Shown: in pieces, positions 43,982 to 52,476 of the stretch
How the letters are laid out: the number at the start of each line of letters is the position of its first letter
Position numbering within the stretch: the stretch's first letter is position 1
Source of the DNA: Agreia sp. PsM10
Lineage (GTDB): Bacteria > Actinomycetota > Actinomycetes > Actinomycetales > Microbacteriaceae
Length of the DNA: 64,000 bases
Assembly: GCF_030433855.1 (NCBI RefSeq)
Contig: NZ_JARUXC010000018.1
Coordinates: forward strand, 1 to 64,000
Direction of reading: 5' to 3'
Notes under the pieces: model-generated
What the model saw: the letters and a program-made list of their open reading frames with translations, nothing else
Told to the model about the DNA's origin: nothing
Database searches by the model: none
Position numbers and translations under genes: made by a program

Positions 43982-44770
43982 TCAGACGCCGAGCGCGTTC
44001 AGGGAGTCGTCGACGATCGTGAGGCCCTCGAGGCCCGGCAGGCCGCTGATGGCGGTGTCGATCTTGCGCGCCGCCTTGCGTCCGTCTTCGCCGCCCATGA
44101 GGTGACCCATGACGTGCTTGACCTCGTTCTTCTCCATGATGCTGGAGCCGACGGGCGCCCAGAAGTTGCTCAGGGCGAAGCGCGCGAACTTCTGCGCCTT
44201 CGAGCTCTTCGCGAGTCGCTCGCGGGCCTGCGAGGTGTAGAAGGCCACGTGGCGCGCCTCCTGCTTGGCGATGCGCTTCAGCAGCTCGGCGAGCACCGGG
44301 TCTTCTTCGAGCGCGGCCATGCGGTTGTAGGCGGTGATCGCCGACCACTCGTTGGCGGCGCCCCAGGCCATGTGCACGGCCACGAAGTCGGCGCCGACGA
44401 CCTTGCCGATGACGGACTGCTTGATGGGGTCGAGCTTGTCGCGCCAGCCGAGCTTGAGGCGCTTGGCCTTGAGCTCGTCGAAGTCGACGTGGATTCCGTG
44501 GATGCCGAGGACGGTGGCGAGGGCCTCGCCGTGCCAGAACTCCTCGCGGTTCCACATGGTCATGAATGCGCCCATCTCGGCCTCTTTATGGGAGGGCGTG
44601 GTGAGCAGGTCACGGGTGTAGCAGACCGTGTGATATTCCACATCGGCCATGTACCGCAGGGTGCGCAGAGAGCCCTCGGGCAGAGGGTGTTCGCGGAACC
44701 GCTCGAGGTCGAGGTCGTCCCAGTTCACGCTCACCGAGGTGGCGGTGTATTTGTCTACGTCGAATGCCAT
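43982..44770 (-). CDS. Diiron ferritin-like desaturase/oxygenase
   Basis: 262 residues from ATG 44770. The complete diiron ligand set of acyl-ACP-desaturase-type four-helix proteins is visible: E45 (DVEYHT), E77 and H80 (EEFWH), E141 (ANEWSA), E171 and H174 (EARH). It is soluble with no signal peptide, and shorter than plant stearoyl-ACP desaturase. Enzymes of this fold use oxygen to desaturate or oxygenate acyl chains. It starts 14 nt after the acyl-reductase gene and so belongs to the same operon, with a degenerate paralogue at its head. In the ether-lipid reading of this locus it is the best candidate for a vinyl-ether-forming desaturase. This is inference. Confidence 0.8.
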   Translation of the reverse strand: MAFDVDKYTATSVSVNWDDLDLERFREHPLPEGSLRTLRYMADVEYHTVCYTRDLLTTPSHKEAEMGAFMTMWNREEFWHGEALATVLGIHGIHVDFDELKAKRLKLGWRDKLDPIKQSVIGKVVGADFVAVHMAWGAANEWSAITAYNRMAALEEDPVLAELLKRIAKQEARHVAFYTSQARERLAKSSKAQKFARFALSNFWAPVGSSIMEKNEVKHVMGHLMGGEDGRKAARKIDTAISGLPGLEGLTIVDDSLNALGV

Positions 44771-44784
44771 GGTGTGAGGAGAGT

Positions 44785-47073
44785 TTACTCTCCGGTTCCC
44801 TTCGCGAATTGCGGCAGAGCGGATGCGCCGCGGGCGCCGCGTTTCCAGTTGTGGATGCTCCATCTTCTTCGGAGCGCCTCACGCGAGAGATTGGTGTCGG
44901 GGTTGATCGCCGTGGGATTTCCGACGAGCTGCAGCCACACCAGGTCTGCGTGGCTGTCGCCGTAGCCGTACGACTTCGACAGGTCCATGCCGTGCGTCTC
45001 GGCATAGCGGCGCAGCCAGGCCGCCCGCGCCTCGTCGACCAGCGGCGGCTGGGCCAGGTAGCCGGTCAGGATTCCGTCGCGCTCGTGCATCGATCCGGCG
45101 ATGACGTCGTCGAAGAGCGAGGCGAGCGGCGACGCCAGGATGCCGATGGACCCGGTGACGAGAACGGTGCGGTGGCCGGCGGCGCGGTGCTCCTCGATGC
45201 GCGCGATGGCCGACGGCATCGTGTGCCGCAGCAGGGTCTCTCGGTATCCGCCCGACACGACCTTCTCGAGCCGTTTCGCCGGCATCCCGCTGTAGCGGCG
45301 CAGGAAGGCGCGGATGAACTCGCCACGGTCGCGGTGCTCGGCCTTGAGATAGCCCGGCAGAGACGTGAGCAGGCTTGCCACCTCGCTCGGCCAGGCCGCC
45401 TTGCGGAATCCGGCCGAGCGCACCCACAGGTACTGCTCGACGATGTTGGAGTCGACGACGGTGCCCTCGAAGTCGAAGACGGCGAGAACGTCACTGCGCT
45501 CGGGGAGCGCCTTGGCCACGCGCTCCGACGCGGCGGGCCGCAGCGAGAATGCGCGCGTGAGGGCCGTGATCGACGGGAAGTGCACCTTCTGCAGGTAGTC
45601 CTCCCAGTCGATCGCGGTCACGTCGAATCCGATGTCGTCGCGCAGCTCGGCGGGCAGGGAGTTGTGCAGCGCCCGGGTGTTGCGGTCGTCGAAGATGATC
45701 TCGGTCTGCACGTAGGCCCGGTACAACTCGACGAACGTGCGCAGGTTTTCGAGGTCGTCTTTGCGCTTGAGCGCCTTCTTCACGTGCACGCGGGTGCGTT
45801 CGGTCGAGGGGAGGCGTTCGAGCGCCCTCTCGAGCCGGGCGTTCCAGATCTCCTGATTGTGCAGCACCCGGTCGACCTTGCGGGTTCCGGGGAAGGTCCA
45901 GTACGGAACCTCGATGTGACCGTCGCTCTCATGCGGCAGCGGATTGGCCGTGAAGAACTCGTTCATGTTCGTGAACATGCGGTGGATCGGCAGCGGGTTC
46001 CGGGCGCCGGAGCTCACGTGATAGTACGCGGAGTCGACCTCGGACTCGGGCGTCGGCGGGGTGGCCGCGACGGCGAGGATGACGTTCACCACGTAGTCGA
46101 CGGGAATCACGTCGAGCACGGTGTCCGGCAGGGCGGGGAACTGCGTGAGGTTGCCGCGGGCATAGGCGAGCACGAGCGGGTCGGCCACCTTGAAGCCGTC
46201 GATCCAGCCGGGGTAGGGGTGCCGCAGTGCGCTCTCGATGATGGCGGGGCGCACGACCGACAGTCGGTGGCCGGTCTCGCGCCACAGCTCTTCGGCGGCG
46301 CGCTCGGCGAACGACTTTGTGAGCGTGTACACGTCTGTCCAGCCGAGGCTCTGCGCCCGGCTGCGCCCGTAGTCGACGAGACGCTCGCGCACCCACTCGA
46401 CGCGGCCGGTCTCTGCGGCGGTGGCGACCGCCTGCGGGCCCTCCTTGCCGTGGACGGCGCGCGCATCCGACATGAAGGTGCGCAGTGTCTCGGGTTGCCG
46501 CGACGCCATCTCGACCCGCACCCGCGCATCCCGGGCCGCGGTGAGCTCTGCGCGCCAGTCGACCTCGTGCTTCAGGCGCCCCTCGGGAACGATGCCCTTG
46601 CGCAGGCCGCCGACGTAGGCCGTCGAGACGTGCACCACGTGGGCGTCGCTGCCCGATTCGGCCAGTGCCGTGTACAGGGCGATGGCCCCGCCGAGGTTGG
46701 TCTCGAACGCCTGGTCGATGGGCGGGTCGAACGACACGGTGGATGCGCTGTGGATCACGACGTCGAGATCGTCGGGCAGAGCGGGCACGGTCGCGAGGTC
46801 GCCCTCGATCACCCGCAGTCGCTCGCGCACGGCGCGCTCGACCTCGGCCTCGCCGACGCGCTCGCGCCAGGGTCCGAACACCGGCTTGCGCAGCAGCGTG
46901 CGCAGGCGGTCTTCGGCCGTCGTGCTGCCCTTGGTGCGGATGAGCAGCGAGATCGTGGTGTCGGGGTGCGACGAGAGCAGCCTCTCGACGATGGCCTGGC
47001 CCACGAAGCCCGTGCCTCCCGTGATGAAGACGTGCGCGTTGCCGAGATCGCCGGTCACGGTCGCGCCGCTCAC
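44785..47073 (-). CDS. Fatty acyl reductase fused to HAD-IB phosphatase
   Basis: 762 residues from GTG 47073, overlapping the upstream stop by GTGA. Residues 1-410 form a fatty-acyl-CoA-reductase-type SDR: VFITGGTGFVGQAIVERLL, VIHSASTVSFDPP, the catalytic pair Y249 and K253 (YTLTK), VVRPAIIESALRHPYPGWI. Residues about 525-750 form a HAD-IB phosphatase: motif I VFDFEGTVVDSN (D534, with Glu at position 536 where Asp is usual), motif II TVLVTGSIG, motif IV YGYGDSHADLVWL. The first part should reduce an acyl-CoA to an aldehyde or alcohol with NADPH; the second may act on a phosphorylated lipid intermediate. The same operon holds two ferritin-like proteins. Confidence 0.85.
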   Translation of the reverse strand: MSGATVTGDLGNAHVFITGGTGFVGQAIVERLLSSHPDTTISLLIRTKGSTTAEDRLRTLLRKPVFGPWRERVGEAEVERAVRERLRVIEGDLATVPALPDDLDVVIHSASTVSFDPPIDQAFETNLGGAIALYTALAESGSDAHVVHVSTAYVGGLRKGIVPEGRLKHEVDWRAELTAARDARVRVEMASRQPETLRTFMSDARAVHGKEGPQAVATAAETGRVEWVRERLVDYGRSRAQSLGWTDVYTLTKSFAERAAEELWRETGHRLSVVRPAIIESALRHPYPGWIDGFKVADPLVLAYARGNLTQFPALPDTVLDVIPVDYVVNVILAVAATPPTPESEVDSAYYHVSSGARNPLPIHRMFTNMNEFFTANPLPHESDGHIEVPYWTFPGTRKVDRVLHNQEIWNARLERALERLPSTERTRVHVKKALKRKDDLENLRTFVELYRAYVQTEIIFDDRNTRALHNSLPAELRDDIGFDVTAIDWEDYLQKVHFPSITALTRAFSLRPAASERVAKALPERSDVLAVFDFEGTVVDSNIVEQYLWVRSAGFRKAAWPSEVASLLTSLPGYLKAEHRDRGEFIRAFLRRYSGMPAKRLEKVVSGGYRETLLRHTMPSAIARIEEHRAAGHRTVLVTGSIGILASPLASLFDDVIAGSMHERDGILTGYLAQPPLVDEARAAWLRRYAETHGMDLSKSYGYGDSHADLVWLQLVGNPTAINPDTNLSREALRRRWSIHNWKRGARGASALPQFAKGTGE

Positions 47074-47888
47074 GAGCGCAGCTTCCGGGCGACGGCGTCG
47101 CCGATCTGCGGGGTCAGGCCGGGAAGTTCTGCCACTCTGTTTCCGATCGTGGTTGCGCGCTGGAGTCCGTCGGCTCCGCCGAAGACGGTCTGTTCGAAGA
47201 AGGTGCGGTCTGAATCGGAGCGGTCGACGGCCCCGATCGGCCAGGCAGCGTGCGCGAGGTGATTCGCCGCCTGCCTGACGGTCTTGGGCGAGTCGGCCAG
47301 CCTGCGTCGCGCCTCTTCGCTGAAGAACGATTCGTGCCGGCTCTTGATAGCGCGGACCGTGTCGATCGTCGCGGTGAGCGTCGGGTGGCCGGCGAGGGCA
47401 TCCAGCCGTGCATATGCCGTGCCCATGACCCATTCGTCGATGAGGCCTGTCGTCATGTGCACGCCGGTGAGCGGAACACCCTGCCCCATGGCGAGGATGG
47501 CGCGCCGGATGGGCCCGCGGCGTTCGGCCGACTCCGACCGGTCGGAGCGCGGTGCGCCCTCGTCGCCGACCTGCGCGCCGGTGCTTCCGTTGGCCACGAG
47601 GATCTGGTCGATGGCATCGGCGATCCAGAACTTCTCGAAGGCCCAGGTGACGAGGAACGCCGTGACGCGGGCGTCTTTGTGGGTGGCGGTCACGAGCAGG
47701 TTGCGCAGCTGCTCCATCGTGGCGCTCTCGAGGCGACCGAGGTAGCGCAGCAGATGCACGGCATCGGCCGAGAGCTGCGCGCCGTCGTAGGCATCGAGCT
47801 GGAGCTCGGGACGGAGATTTCCGCGGGCGGTGCCGGCGAATGCCCGCACGTCGAACCGCGCACTCGAAGTTGCATCTGTGGATGTCAT
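47070..47888 (-). CDS. Ferritin-like paralogue lacking diiron ligands
   Basis: 272 residues, alignable along its length with the diiron protein at 43982-44770. THKDARVTAFLVTWAFEKFW here matches SHKEAEMGAFMTMWNREEFW there, and GLIDEWVMGTAYARLDAL matches AANEWSAITAYNRMAAL. Of the six ligands, E54, E152 and H185 remain. Those at E77, H80 and E171 of the active protein are K86, I89 and K182 here. A metal centre is thus unlikely, and a structural or regulatory partner of the active enzyme is plausible. First gene of the operon, with a 71-bp divergent promoter region. The middle 40 residues (GAQVGDEGAPRSDRSESAER) look disordered. Confidence 0.75.
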   Translation of the reverse strand: MTSTDATSSARFDVRAFAGTARGNLRPELQLDAYDGAQLSADAVHLLRYLGRLESATMEQLRNLLVTATHKDARVTAFLVTWAFEKFWIADAIDQILVANGSTGAQVGDEGAPRSDRSESAERRGPIRRAILAMGQGVPLTGVHMTTGLIDEWVMGTAYARLDALAGHPTLTATIDTVRAIKSRHESFFSEEARRRLADSPKTVRQAANHLAHAAWPIGAVDRSDSDRTFFEQTVFGGADGLQRATTIGNRVAELPGLTPQIGDAVARKLRS

Positions 47889-47959
47889 GAAAGCCCTGCC
47901 GACTGGTCGAAAACCCGCGTGCGTAAACGACGCCGTGAAGAGCAGACTAACCTAACCCC
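47889..47959. promoter_or_regulatory. Shared divergent promoter of the two lipid operons
   Basis: 71 bp separate the two divergent operons that make up the proposed ether-lipid locus. On the plus strand TAACCT lies 6 nt before ATG 47960, consistent with a leaderless start. The other strand has no clear SD either. Both operons could respond to one regulator here, though no obvious palindrome was found. Confidence 0.45.
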
Positions 47960-48736
47960 ATGGCTGTAGCTCTCGTTACGGGAGGAACGTCTGGCATCGG
48001 TGCTGCGTTCTCCCGCTCCCTCGCCGCGCAGGGATATGACCTCGTTCTCGTCGCTCGGAGCGTTCCGCGACTGGAGGAGATGGCCGCAGACATCCGCGCC
48101 CTCGGCCGCTCCGTGGAGATCCTGCCCGCCGACCTCGCAGATCGGGCCGACGTCGCGCGGGTCGCCGAGCGGCTCGAAGACGCCTCCCGGCCGATCGACA
48201 TGCTGGTGAACAACGCCGGGTTCGGGGTGCACACCTCGCTCATCGACTCCGACGTCTCGGCCCACGACAAGGCCTTCGAGGTCATGTGCCGTGCCGTGCT
48301 GGTGCTGTCCGGCGCCGCGGCGCGGGGGATGCTGCCCCGCGGCTCGGGCAAGATCGTCAACGTCTCGAGCACGGCCGGCTTCGTGACCATGGGCGCCTAC
48401 TCGGCGCTGAAGGCCTGGGTCACGTCGTTCAGCGAAGGACTCGCGGTCGAGCTGCGAGGCACGGGAATCGGCGTGACGGCGCTCTGCCCGGGCTGGGTGC
48501 ACACCGAGTTTCACGAGCGCGCCGGGATCAAGGCGTCGAGCATTCCAAACTTCTTGTGGCTCGACGCCGAACAACTTGTCACGGCATGCTTGCGCGACGT
48601 CGACCGGGGCAGGGTAATCTCCATACCGACTGTTCGGTACCGAACCCTCATCTGGTTGGCTCGCCACGCACCGAGGAGTGCGATACGCGCAGTCTCCGGG
48701 TCGATCTCATCGAGTCGAAAGAAGCCGGTCACCTAG
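47960..48736 (+). CDS. Short-chain dehydrogenase/reductase
   Basis: 258 residues, classical SDR: VALVTGGTSGIGAAFSRSLA (cofactor loop), ADLADRADV, LVNNAGFGVHTS and the catalytic S137, Y147 and K151 (VSSTAGFVTMGAYSALKAW), then CPGWVHTEFH. The C-terminus (VRYRTLIWLARHAPRSAIRA) is basic and hydrophobic and may contact the membrane. The next gene starts immediately after its stop, and an alkyl-DHAP-synthase-like gene follows. In that setting it could reduce an alkyl- or acyl-DHAP to the glycerol-3-phosphate form, the job that the SDR DHRS7B is credited with in animals. This is inference from context. Confidence 0.8.
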   Translation: MAVALVTGGTSGIGAAFSRSLAAQGYDLVLVARSVPRLEEMAADIRALGRSVEILPADLADRADVARVAERLEDASRPIDMLVNNAGFGVHTSLIDSDVSAHDKAFEVMCRAVLVLSGAAARGMLPRGSGKIVNVSSTAGFVTMGAYSALKAWVTSFSEGLAVELRGTGIGVTALCPGWVHTEFHERAGIKASSIPNFLWLDAEQLVTACLRDVDRGRVISIPTVRYRTLIWLARHAPRSAIRAVSGSISSSRKKPVT

Positions 48737-49486
48737 ATGGCTGCAGAAGAACCCGCCCCCTCGGGGCCCGCCAAGGTCGTTGCCGGCGTGCGCGACCGTT
48801 TCAACTCGCCCAGCGTCGCGGCCGCTCGCTTTCTCGTTCAGCGCGGGCTGCTCAAGCCCCTCATCTGGTCGCTCACCCGCGTCACGGTGATCGGTCGCGA
48901 GAAGCTCAAGGACCTGTCGGGGGGCTTCGTCGTCGTCGCCAACCATTCCAGCCATCTGGATGCCCCGCTGATCGTCGGCTCCTTGCCCCGCCGGCTTGCG
49001 CGGTACCTGGCCACGGGTGCGGCCGCCGACTATTTTTTCGCCGTCTGGTGGCGGCGCGGCCTCACCGCACTCTTCTTCAACGCGTTCCCGGTGAAGCGCA
49101 TGGAGTCGAAGGCCAAGTCGATGAGCGCCCGGTCTCTGCTGTCGCGGGGCATCCCCATCCTCATCTTCCCCGAGGGCACCCGGTCGAAAGACGGCGAGGT
49201 CGGCACCTTCAAGCCCGGCGCCGCCGCGCTCGCGGCTTCCTGTGACGTGCCCACGATTCCCATGGCGCTCATCGGCGCCCACGTCGCACACCCGCGTGGC
49301 GCCAACTGGCCCCGTCGAGGGCGGTACCCGGTCGGCGTCGTCTTCGGCGAACCGCTGAGGCCCGTCGCAGGCGAGACCCCCGGTCATTTCGCCGAGCGCA
49401 CGAAACAAGAGATCCTGCGCCTGCGCGACCTTCATTCGGCCACTATCCTTGGCCAGTCCCCCCGATCAAGAGGAGCCCTCAAGTGA
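48737..49486 (+). CDS. PlsC-type 1-acyl-glycerophosphate acyltransferase
   Basis: 249 residues. Acyltransferase motif I is NHSSHLD (H70 with D75, the HX4D catalytic pair). Motif III-like FPEGTRSKDGEVGTFKPGAA binds the glycerol phosphate. An amphipathic hydrophobic stretch (YFFAVWWRRGLTALFFNAFP) lies between. It transfers an acyl chain to a glycerophosphate or DHAP acceptor at the membrane. No base separates it from the SDR stop, and GTGA couples it to the flavoenzyme gene. Together the three resemble the acyltransferase, reductase and alkyl-exchange steps of ether phospholipid synthesis. Confidence 0.85.
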   Translation: MAAEEPAPSGPAKVVAGVRDRFNSPSVAAARFLVQRGLLKPLIWSLTRVTVIGREKLKDLSGGFVVVANHSSHLDAPLIVGSLPRRLARYLATGAAADYFFAVWWRRGLTALFFNAFPVKRMESKAKSMSARSLLSRGIPILIFPEGTRSKDGEVGTFKPGAAALAASCDVPTIPMALIGAHVAHPRGANWPRRGRYPVGVVFGEPLRPVAGETPGHFAERTKQEILRLRDLHSATILGQSPRSRGALK

Positions 49487-51150
49487 GCGATGTCAAGCAC
49501 ATGAAATGGTGGGGCTGGGGCGTCGACGGCGTCGCATTCCACCACGAGAACAAGCCGGGCTTCGCCCCCTTCGTGAAGAAGAACCTGGGGCTCGACCTCA
49601 CCAAGACCAAGGGCGAGCCGCCGACATTCGACGACATCGACGTCCCCTCCAGCCGTGCGGCTGAGTCCTTCGTCCTGCTCCTCGCCGGAATCGTCGGGGA
49701 TGACCACGTCGAGACCGACGACATGTCGCGGGTCGTGCACACCTTCGGCAAGAGCATCCGCGACCTCATCCGCGTTCGCACCAGCGCGTTCCCTCGCGCC
49801 GTCGACGTGGTCGTCTATCCGGCCAACGAGGCCGAGGTGCGTCTGATCGTCGACGCGGTCGTCGCTGCCGACGCCGTGCTCATTCCGTTCGGCGGCGGCA
49901 GCAACATCGCCGGCAGCCTCGAGCCCCTCGCGGGCGAGCAGCGCACCGTGGTGTCGCTCGACCTCGGCCGGCTCAACCGCGTCATCGAGGTCGACGCCGA
50001 CTCGAGCCTCGCACGCATCCAGGGCGGCGCCCAGGGCCCCGACCTCGAGGCCGAGCTGAACGCGGCCGGCTGGACCTTGGGGCACTTCCCCGACAGCTTC
50101 ACCCACTCCACAGTCGGCGGCTGGGTGGCCACGCGCTCCTCCGGCATGCAGAGCGACAAGTTCGGCGACATCGCCGACATCGCGAAGGGTCTGCGTGTCG
50201 TCCGCCCCGGCGGCGTGCTCGTTCTGCGCCCGCTGCCCAGCACCTCGACCGGACCCAGCGTGCGCGAGATGATCCTCGGCAGCGAGGGGCGCCTCGGTGT
50301 CATCACCGAGGTCACCGTGCAGATCCACCGCATCCCGGCCAAGCGCGAGATCCTCGCCTACCTCTACCCCACGTGGGACGCCGGACTCGCGGCCATGCGC
50401 GAGATCTCCGAGAGCGACGCCACGCCGTCGATCACCCGCGTCTCCGACGGCAACGAGACGCTGTTCTCGTTCGCCACGTCGAAGAAGAGCAAGGGCTTCT
50501 CCGCCCTCGCCACCAAGGGCCTCGGCGTCTTCCTCAAGGCCAAGGGCTGGGACACCGAGAAGATGTGCCTGTCGTTCGTCGGCAACGAGGGCGGCGAAGA
50601 ACTGGTCGCGACGAACCAGAAGATCATCGCCGGCATCGTGAAGAAGCACGGCGGCATCACGGTGGGCAAAGGCCCCGGCGTGCTCTACGACCAGAAGAAG
50701 TTCGACACCCCGTACATCCGTGACTGGTTCCTCGACTGGGGAGGCTCTGCAGACGTCTCCGAGACCGCGGCGCCCTGGGCCAAGCTGCCCGAGCTCTACC
50801 GCAACGTGATCGCCAGCGCCAACCACGCGTTCGACGAGATCGGTGTGAAGGGCTGGATCATGGCCCACCTGTCGCACTCCTACACGTCGGGCGCGTGCCT
50901 CTACTTCACCTTCGCCTACCTCGACACGGGCGACGCGATCACCAACTACGACGTGGTCAAGGGTGCTATCCAACAGGCCTTCATCGACGCGGGCGGAACG
51001 CTGTCGCACCACCACGGAGTGGGCCTCGAGCACGCCCCGTGGATGGAGCAGGACATCTCGACCGAGGGCGTCAAGATCATGCGCGGACTGTTCGGCTCGG
51101 CCGACCCCGGTCGTCACTTCAACCCGGGCAAGGTTCTGCTCGACGAATGA
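49483..51150 (+). CDS. Alkyldihydroxyacetonephosphate synthase-like flavoenzyme
   Basis: 555 residues from GTG 49483. The N-terminus MKWWGWGVDGVAFH and AGPS-typical spacing precede the FAD-binding domain: VLIPFGGGSNIAGSLEP, then FTHSTVGGWVATRSSGMQSD and KFGDIADIAKGLRVV. The C-terminal domain ends with the active-site SHHHGVGLEH. These features match alkylglycerone-phosphate synthase, which swaps the acyl group of acyl-DHAP for a fatty alcohol to create an ether bond; related FAD-linked oxidases include D-lactate dehydrogenase but lack the HHH motif in this context. A fatty acyl reductase encoded in the divergent operon could supply the alcohol. Confidence 0.85.
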   Translation: MSDVKHMKWWGWGVDGVAFHHENKPGFAPFVKKNLGLDLTKTKGEPPTFDDIDVPSSRAAESFVLLLAGIVGDDHVETDDMSRVVHTFGKSIRDLIRVRTSAFPRAVDVVVYPANEAEVRLIVDAVVAADAVLIPFGGGSNIAGSLEPLAGEQRTVVSLDLGRLNRVIEVDADSSLARIQGGAQGPDLEAELNAAGWTLGHFPDSFTHSTVGGWVATRSSGMQSDKFGDIADIAKGLRVVRPGGVLVLRPLPSTSTGPSVREMILGSEGRLGVITEVTVQIHRIPAKREILAYLYPTWDAGLAAMREISESDATPSITRVSDGNETLFSFATSKKSKGFSALATKGLGVFLKAKGWDTEKMCLSFVGNEGGEELVATNQKIIAGIVKKHGGITVGKGPGVLYDQKKFDTPYIRDWFLDWGGSADVSETAAPWAKLPELYRNVIASANHAFDEIGVKGWIMAHLSHSYTSGACLYFTFAYLDTGDAITNYDVVKGAIQQAFIDAGGTLSHHHGVGLEHAPWMEQDISTEGVKIMRGLFGSADPGRHFNPGKVLLDE

Positions 51151-52022
51151 GCCGCGCCCGTCTCGGCGGGCCCGTCGGTGCGGCGGGTCTCGTCGTCGCC
51201 GGGCTGGCATGCCAGGAGGTCGGCGCGGCCTTCGCCGTGCTGCTCTTCCCGAGCGTCGGCGCGCTCGGCATGGTGGCACTTCGCCTCACCTTCTCCGCCG
51301 TGATCCTGCTCGCCATCGCGCGCCCGTCGGTACGCGGCCGCAGCCGCGGCGACTGGATGACGGTGGTGCTGTTCGGCGTGGCCCTCGCGGTGATGAACGG
51401 CTTGTTCTACGAGGCGCTGGCGCGCATTCCGCTGGGCGCCGCGGTGACCATCGAGGTGCTCGGGCCGCTGATCCTGTCGGTGGCCACGAGCCGGCGCGCA
51501 TCCAGCTGGCTCTGGGCCGTGCTGGCATTCGTCGGCGTCTTCCTGCTGGGGCAGGGCAGCTTCGGAGAGCTCGACCCCGTGGGCGTGCTGTTCGCCGCCG
51601 GTGCCGGAGCGACCTGGGCCGGCTACATCGTGCTGTCGTCGCGCACGGGCAGCCGCTTCGCCCGACTCGACGGGCTCGCGCTCGCCATGGCGATCGGAGC
51701 CGTTCTCACGCTGCCGCTGGGGCTCGCCGCAGCGGGCCCCGCGATCGTGCGCCCCGACATCCTGCTTCTGGGGGCGGCCGTCGCCGTGCTGTCGTCGACG
51801 ATCCCGTACGCCCTCGAGCTGTTCGCGCTGCGTCGCATCCCCTCGTCGACCTTCGCCATTCTCATGAGTCTCGCACCCGCGATCGCCGCACTCGCCGGAG
51901 TCGTTCTGCTGGCGCAGCACATCTCGATCGTGGGAATGCTCGCGATCGCCCTCGTGGTTATAGCCAGCATCGGGGCCGTGCGCAGCGCGCGACCACCCGC
52001 ACCCGCACCACCACCACTGTGA
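51147..52022 (+). CDS. EamA/DMT-family transporter
   Basis: 291 residues with ten predicted helices in two EamA repeats: [20 protein letters not shown] and [13 protein letters not shown] in the first, [33 protein letters not shown] and [19 protein letters not shown] in the second. It resembles the RhtA/threonine-homoserine exporter branch. It overlaps the flavoenzyme gene by ATGA, so it is the last gene of the plus-strand operon. Its link to lipid synthesis is unclear; a lysophospholipid or amine substrate would be a guess. Confidence 0.8.
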   Translation: MSRARLGGPVGAAGLVVAGLACQEVGAAFAVLLFPSVGALGMVALRLTFSAVILLAIARPSVRGRSRGDWMTVVLFGVALAVMNGLFYEALARIPLGAAVTIEVLGPLILSVATSRRASSWLWAVLAFVGVFLLGQGSFGELDPVGVLFAAGAGATWAGYIVLSSRTGSRFARLDGLALAMAIGAVLTLPLGLAAAGPAIVRPDILLLGAAVAVLSSTIPYALELFALRRIPSSTFAILMSLAPAIAALAGVVLLAQHISIVGMLAIALVVIASIGAVRSARPPAPAPPPL

Positions 52023-52032
52023 AGGATTGATC

Positions 52033-52476
52033 ATGCCATTGACCGGAGAATACGAACCGAGCACGTCCGACTGGGCACGCGAGCAGGTCGAGGAGTACGA
52101 GGCCTCGGGCGGAACGAGCGGCACGACGCTGCGCGGCATGCCGGTGATCGTGCTCACCTCGGTCGGCGCGAAGTCGGGCAAGCTGCGCAAGACCCCGCTG
52201 ATGCGCGTCGAGCACGAGGGCGAGTACGCCGTCGTCGCGTCTCTCGGCGGTGCGCCCAAGCACCCGGTCTGGTACTTCAACCTGCTGGCCGAGCCGCACG
52301 TCGAACTGCAGGACGGCCCGCAGAAGAACGACTACACGGCCCGCGAGGTGACCGGTGACGAGAAGGCGCTCTGGTGGGAACGGGCCGTGGCCGCGTATCC
52401 CGACTACGCCGACTACCAGGTCAAGACCGAGCGCGAGATTCCCCTGTTCGTTCTGACGCCTCGGCAGCCGGAGTAG
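52033..52476 (+). CDS. Deazaflavin (F420)-dependent nitroreductase-family protein
   Basis: 147 residues from ATG 52033 (AAGGA 7 nt upstream). It follows the Ddn/DUF385 pattern: [64 protein letters not shown]-like [10 protein letters not shown] and [17 protein letters not shown]. Members bind F420 and reduce quinones, nitro compounds or unsaturated lipids. It lies 10 bp after the transporter gene, possibly in the same transcript. Its 3' end overlaps that of the convergent MFS gene by 56 bp. Confidence 0.85.
   Translation: MPLTGEYEPSTSDWAREQVEEYEASGGTSGTTLRGMPVIVLTSVGAKSGKLRKTPLMRVEHEGEYAVVASLGGAPKHPVWYFNLLAEPHVELQDGPQKNDYTAREVTGDEKALWWERAVAAYPDYADYQVKTEREIPLFVLTPRQPE

Noticed and set aside
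44764-47262. 832-codon plus-strand frame opposite the acyl reductase
   Set aside because: High-GC antisense artefact without domains; the minus strand holds full catalytic motifs.
49432-51279. 615-codon minus-strand frame opposite the alkyl-DHAP-synthase-like gene
   Set aside because: Antisense artefact; repetitive Arg/Gly/Asp composition.
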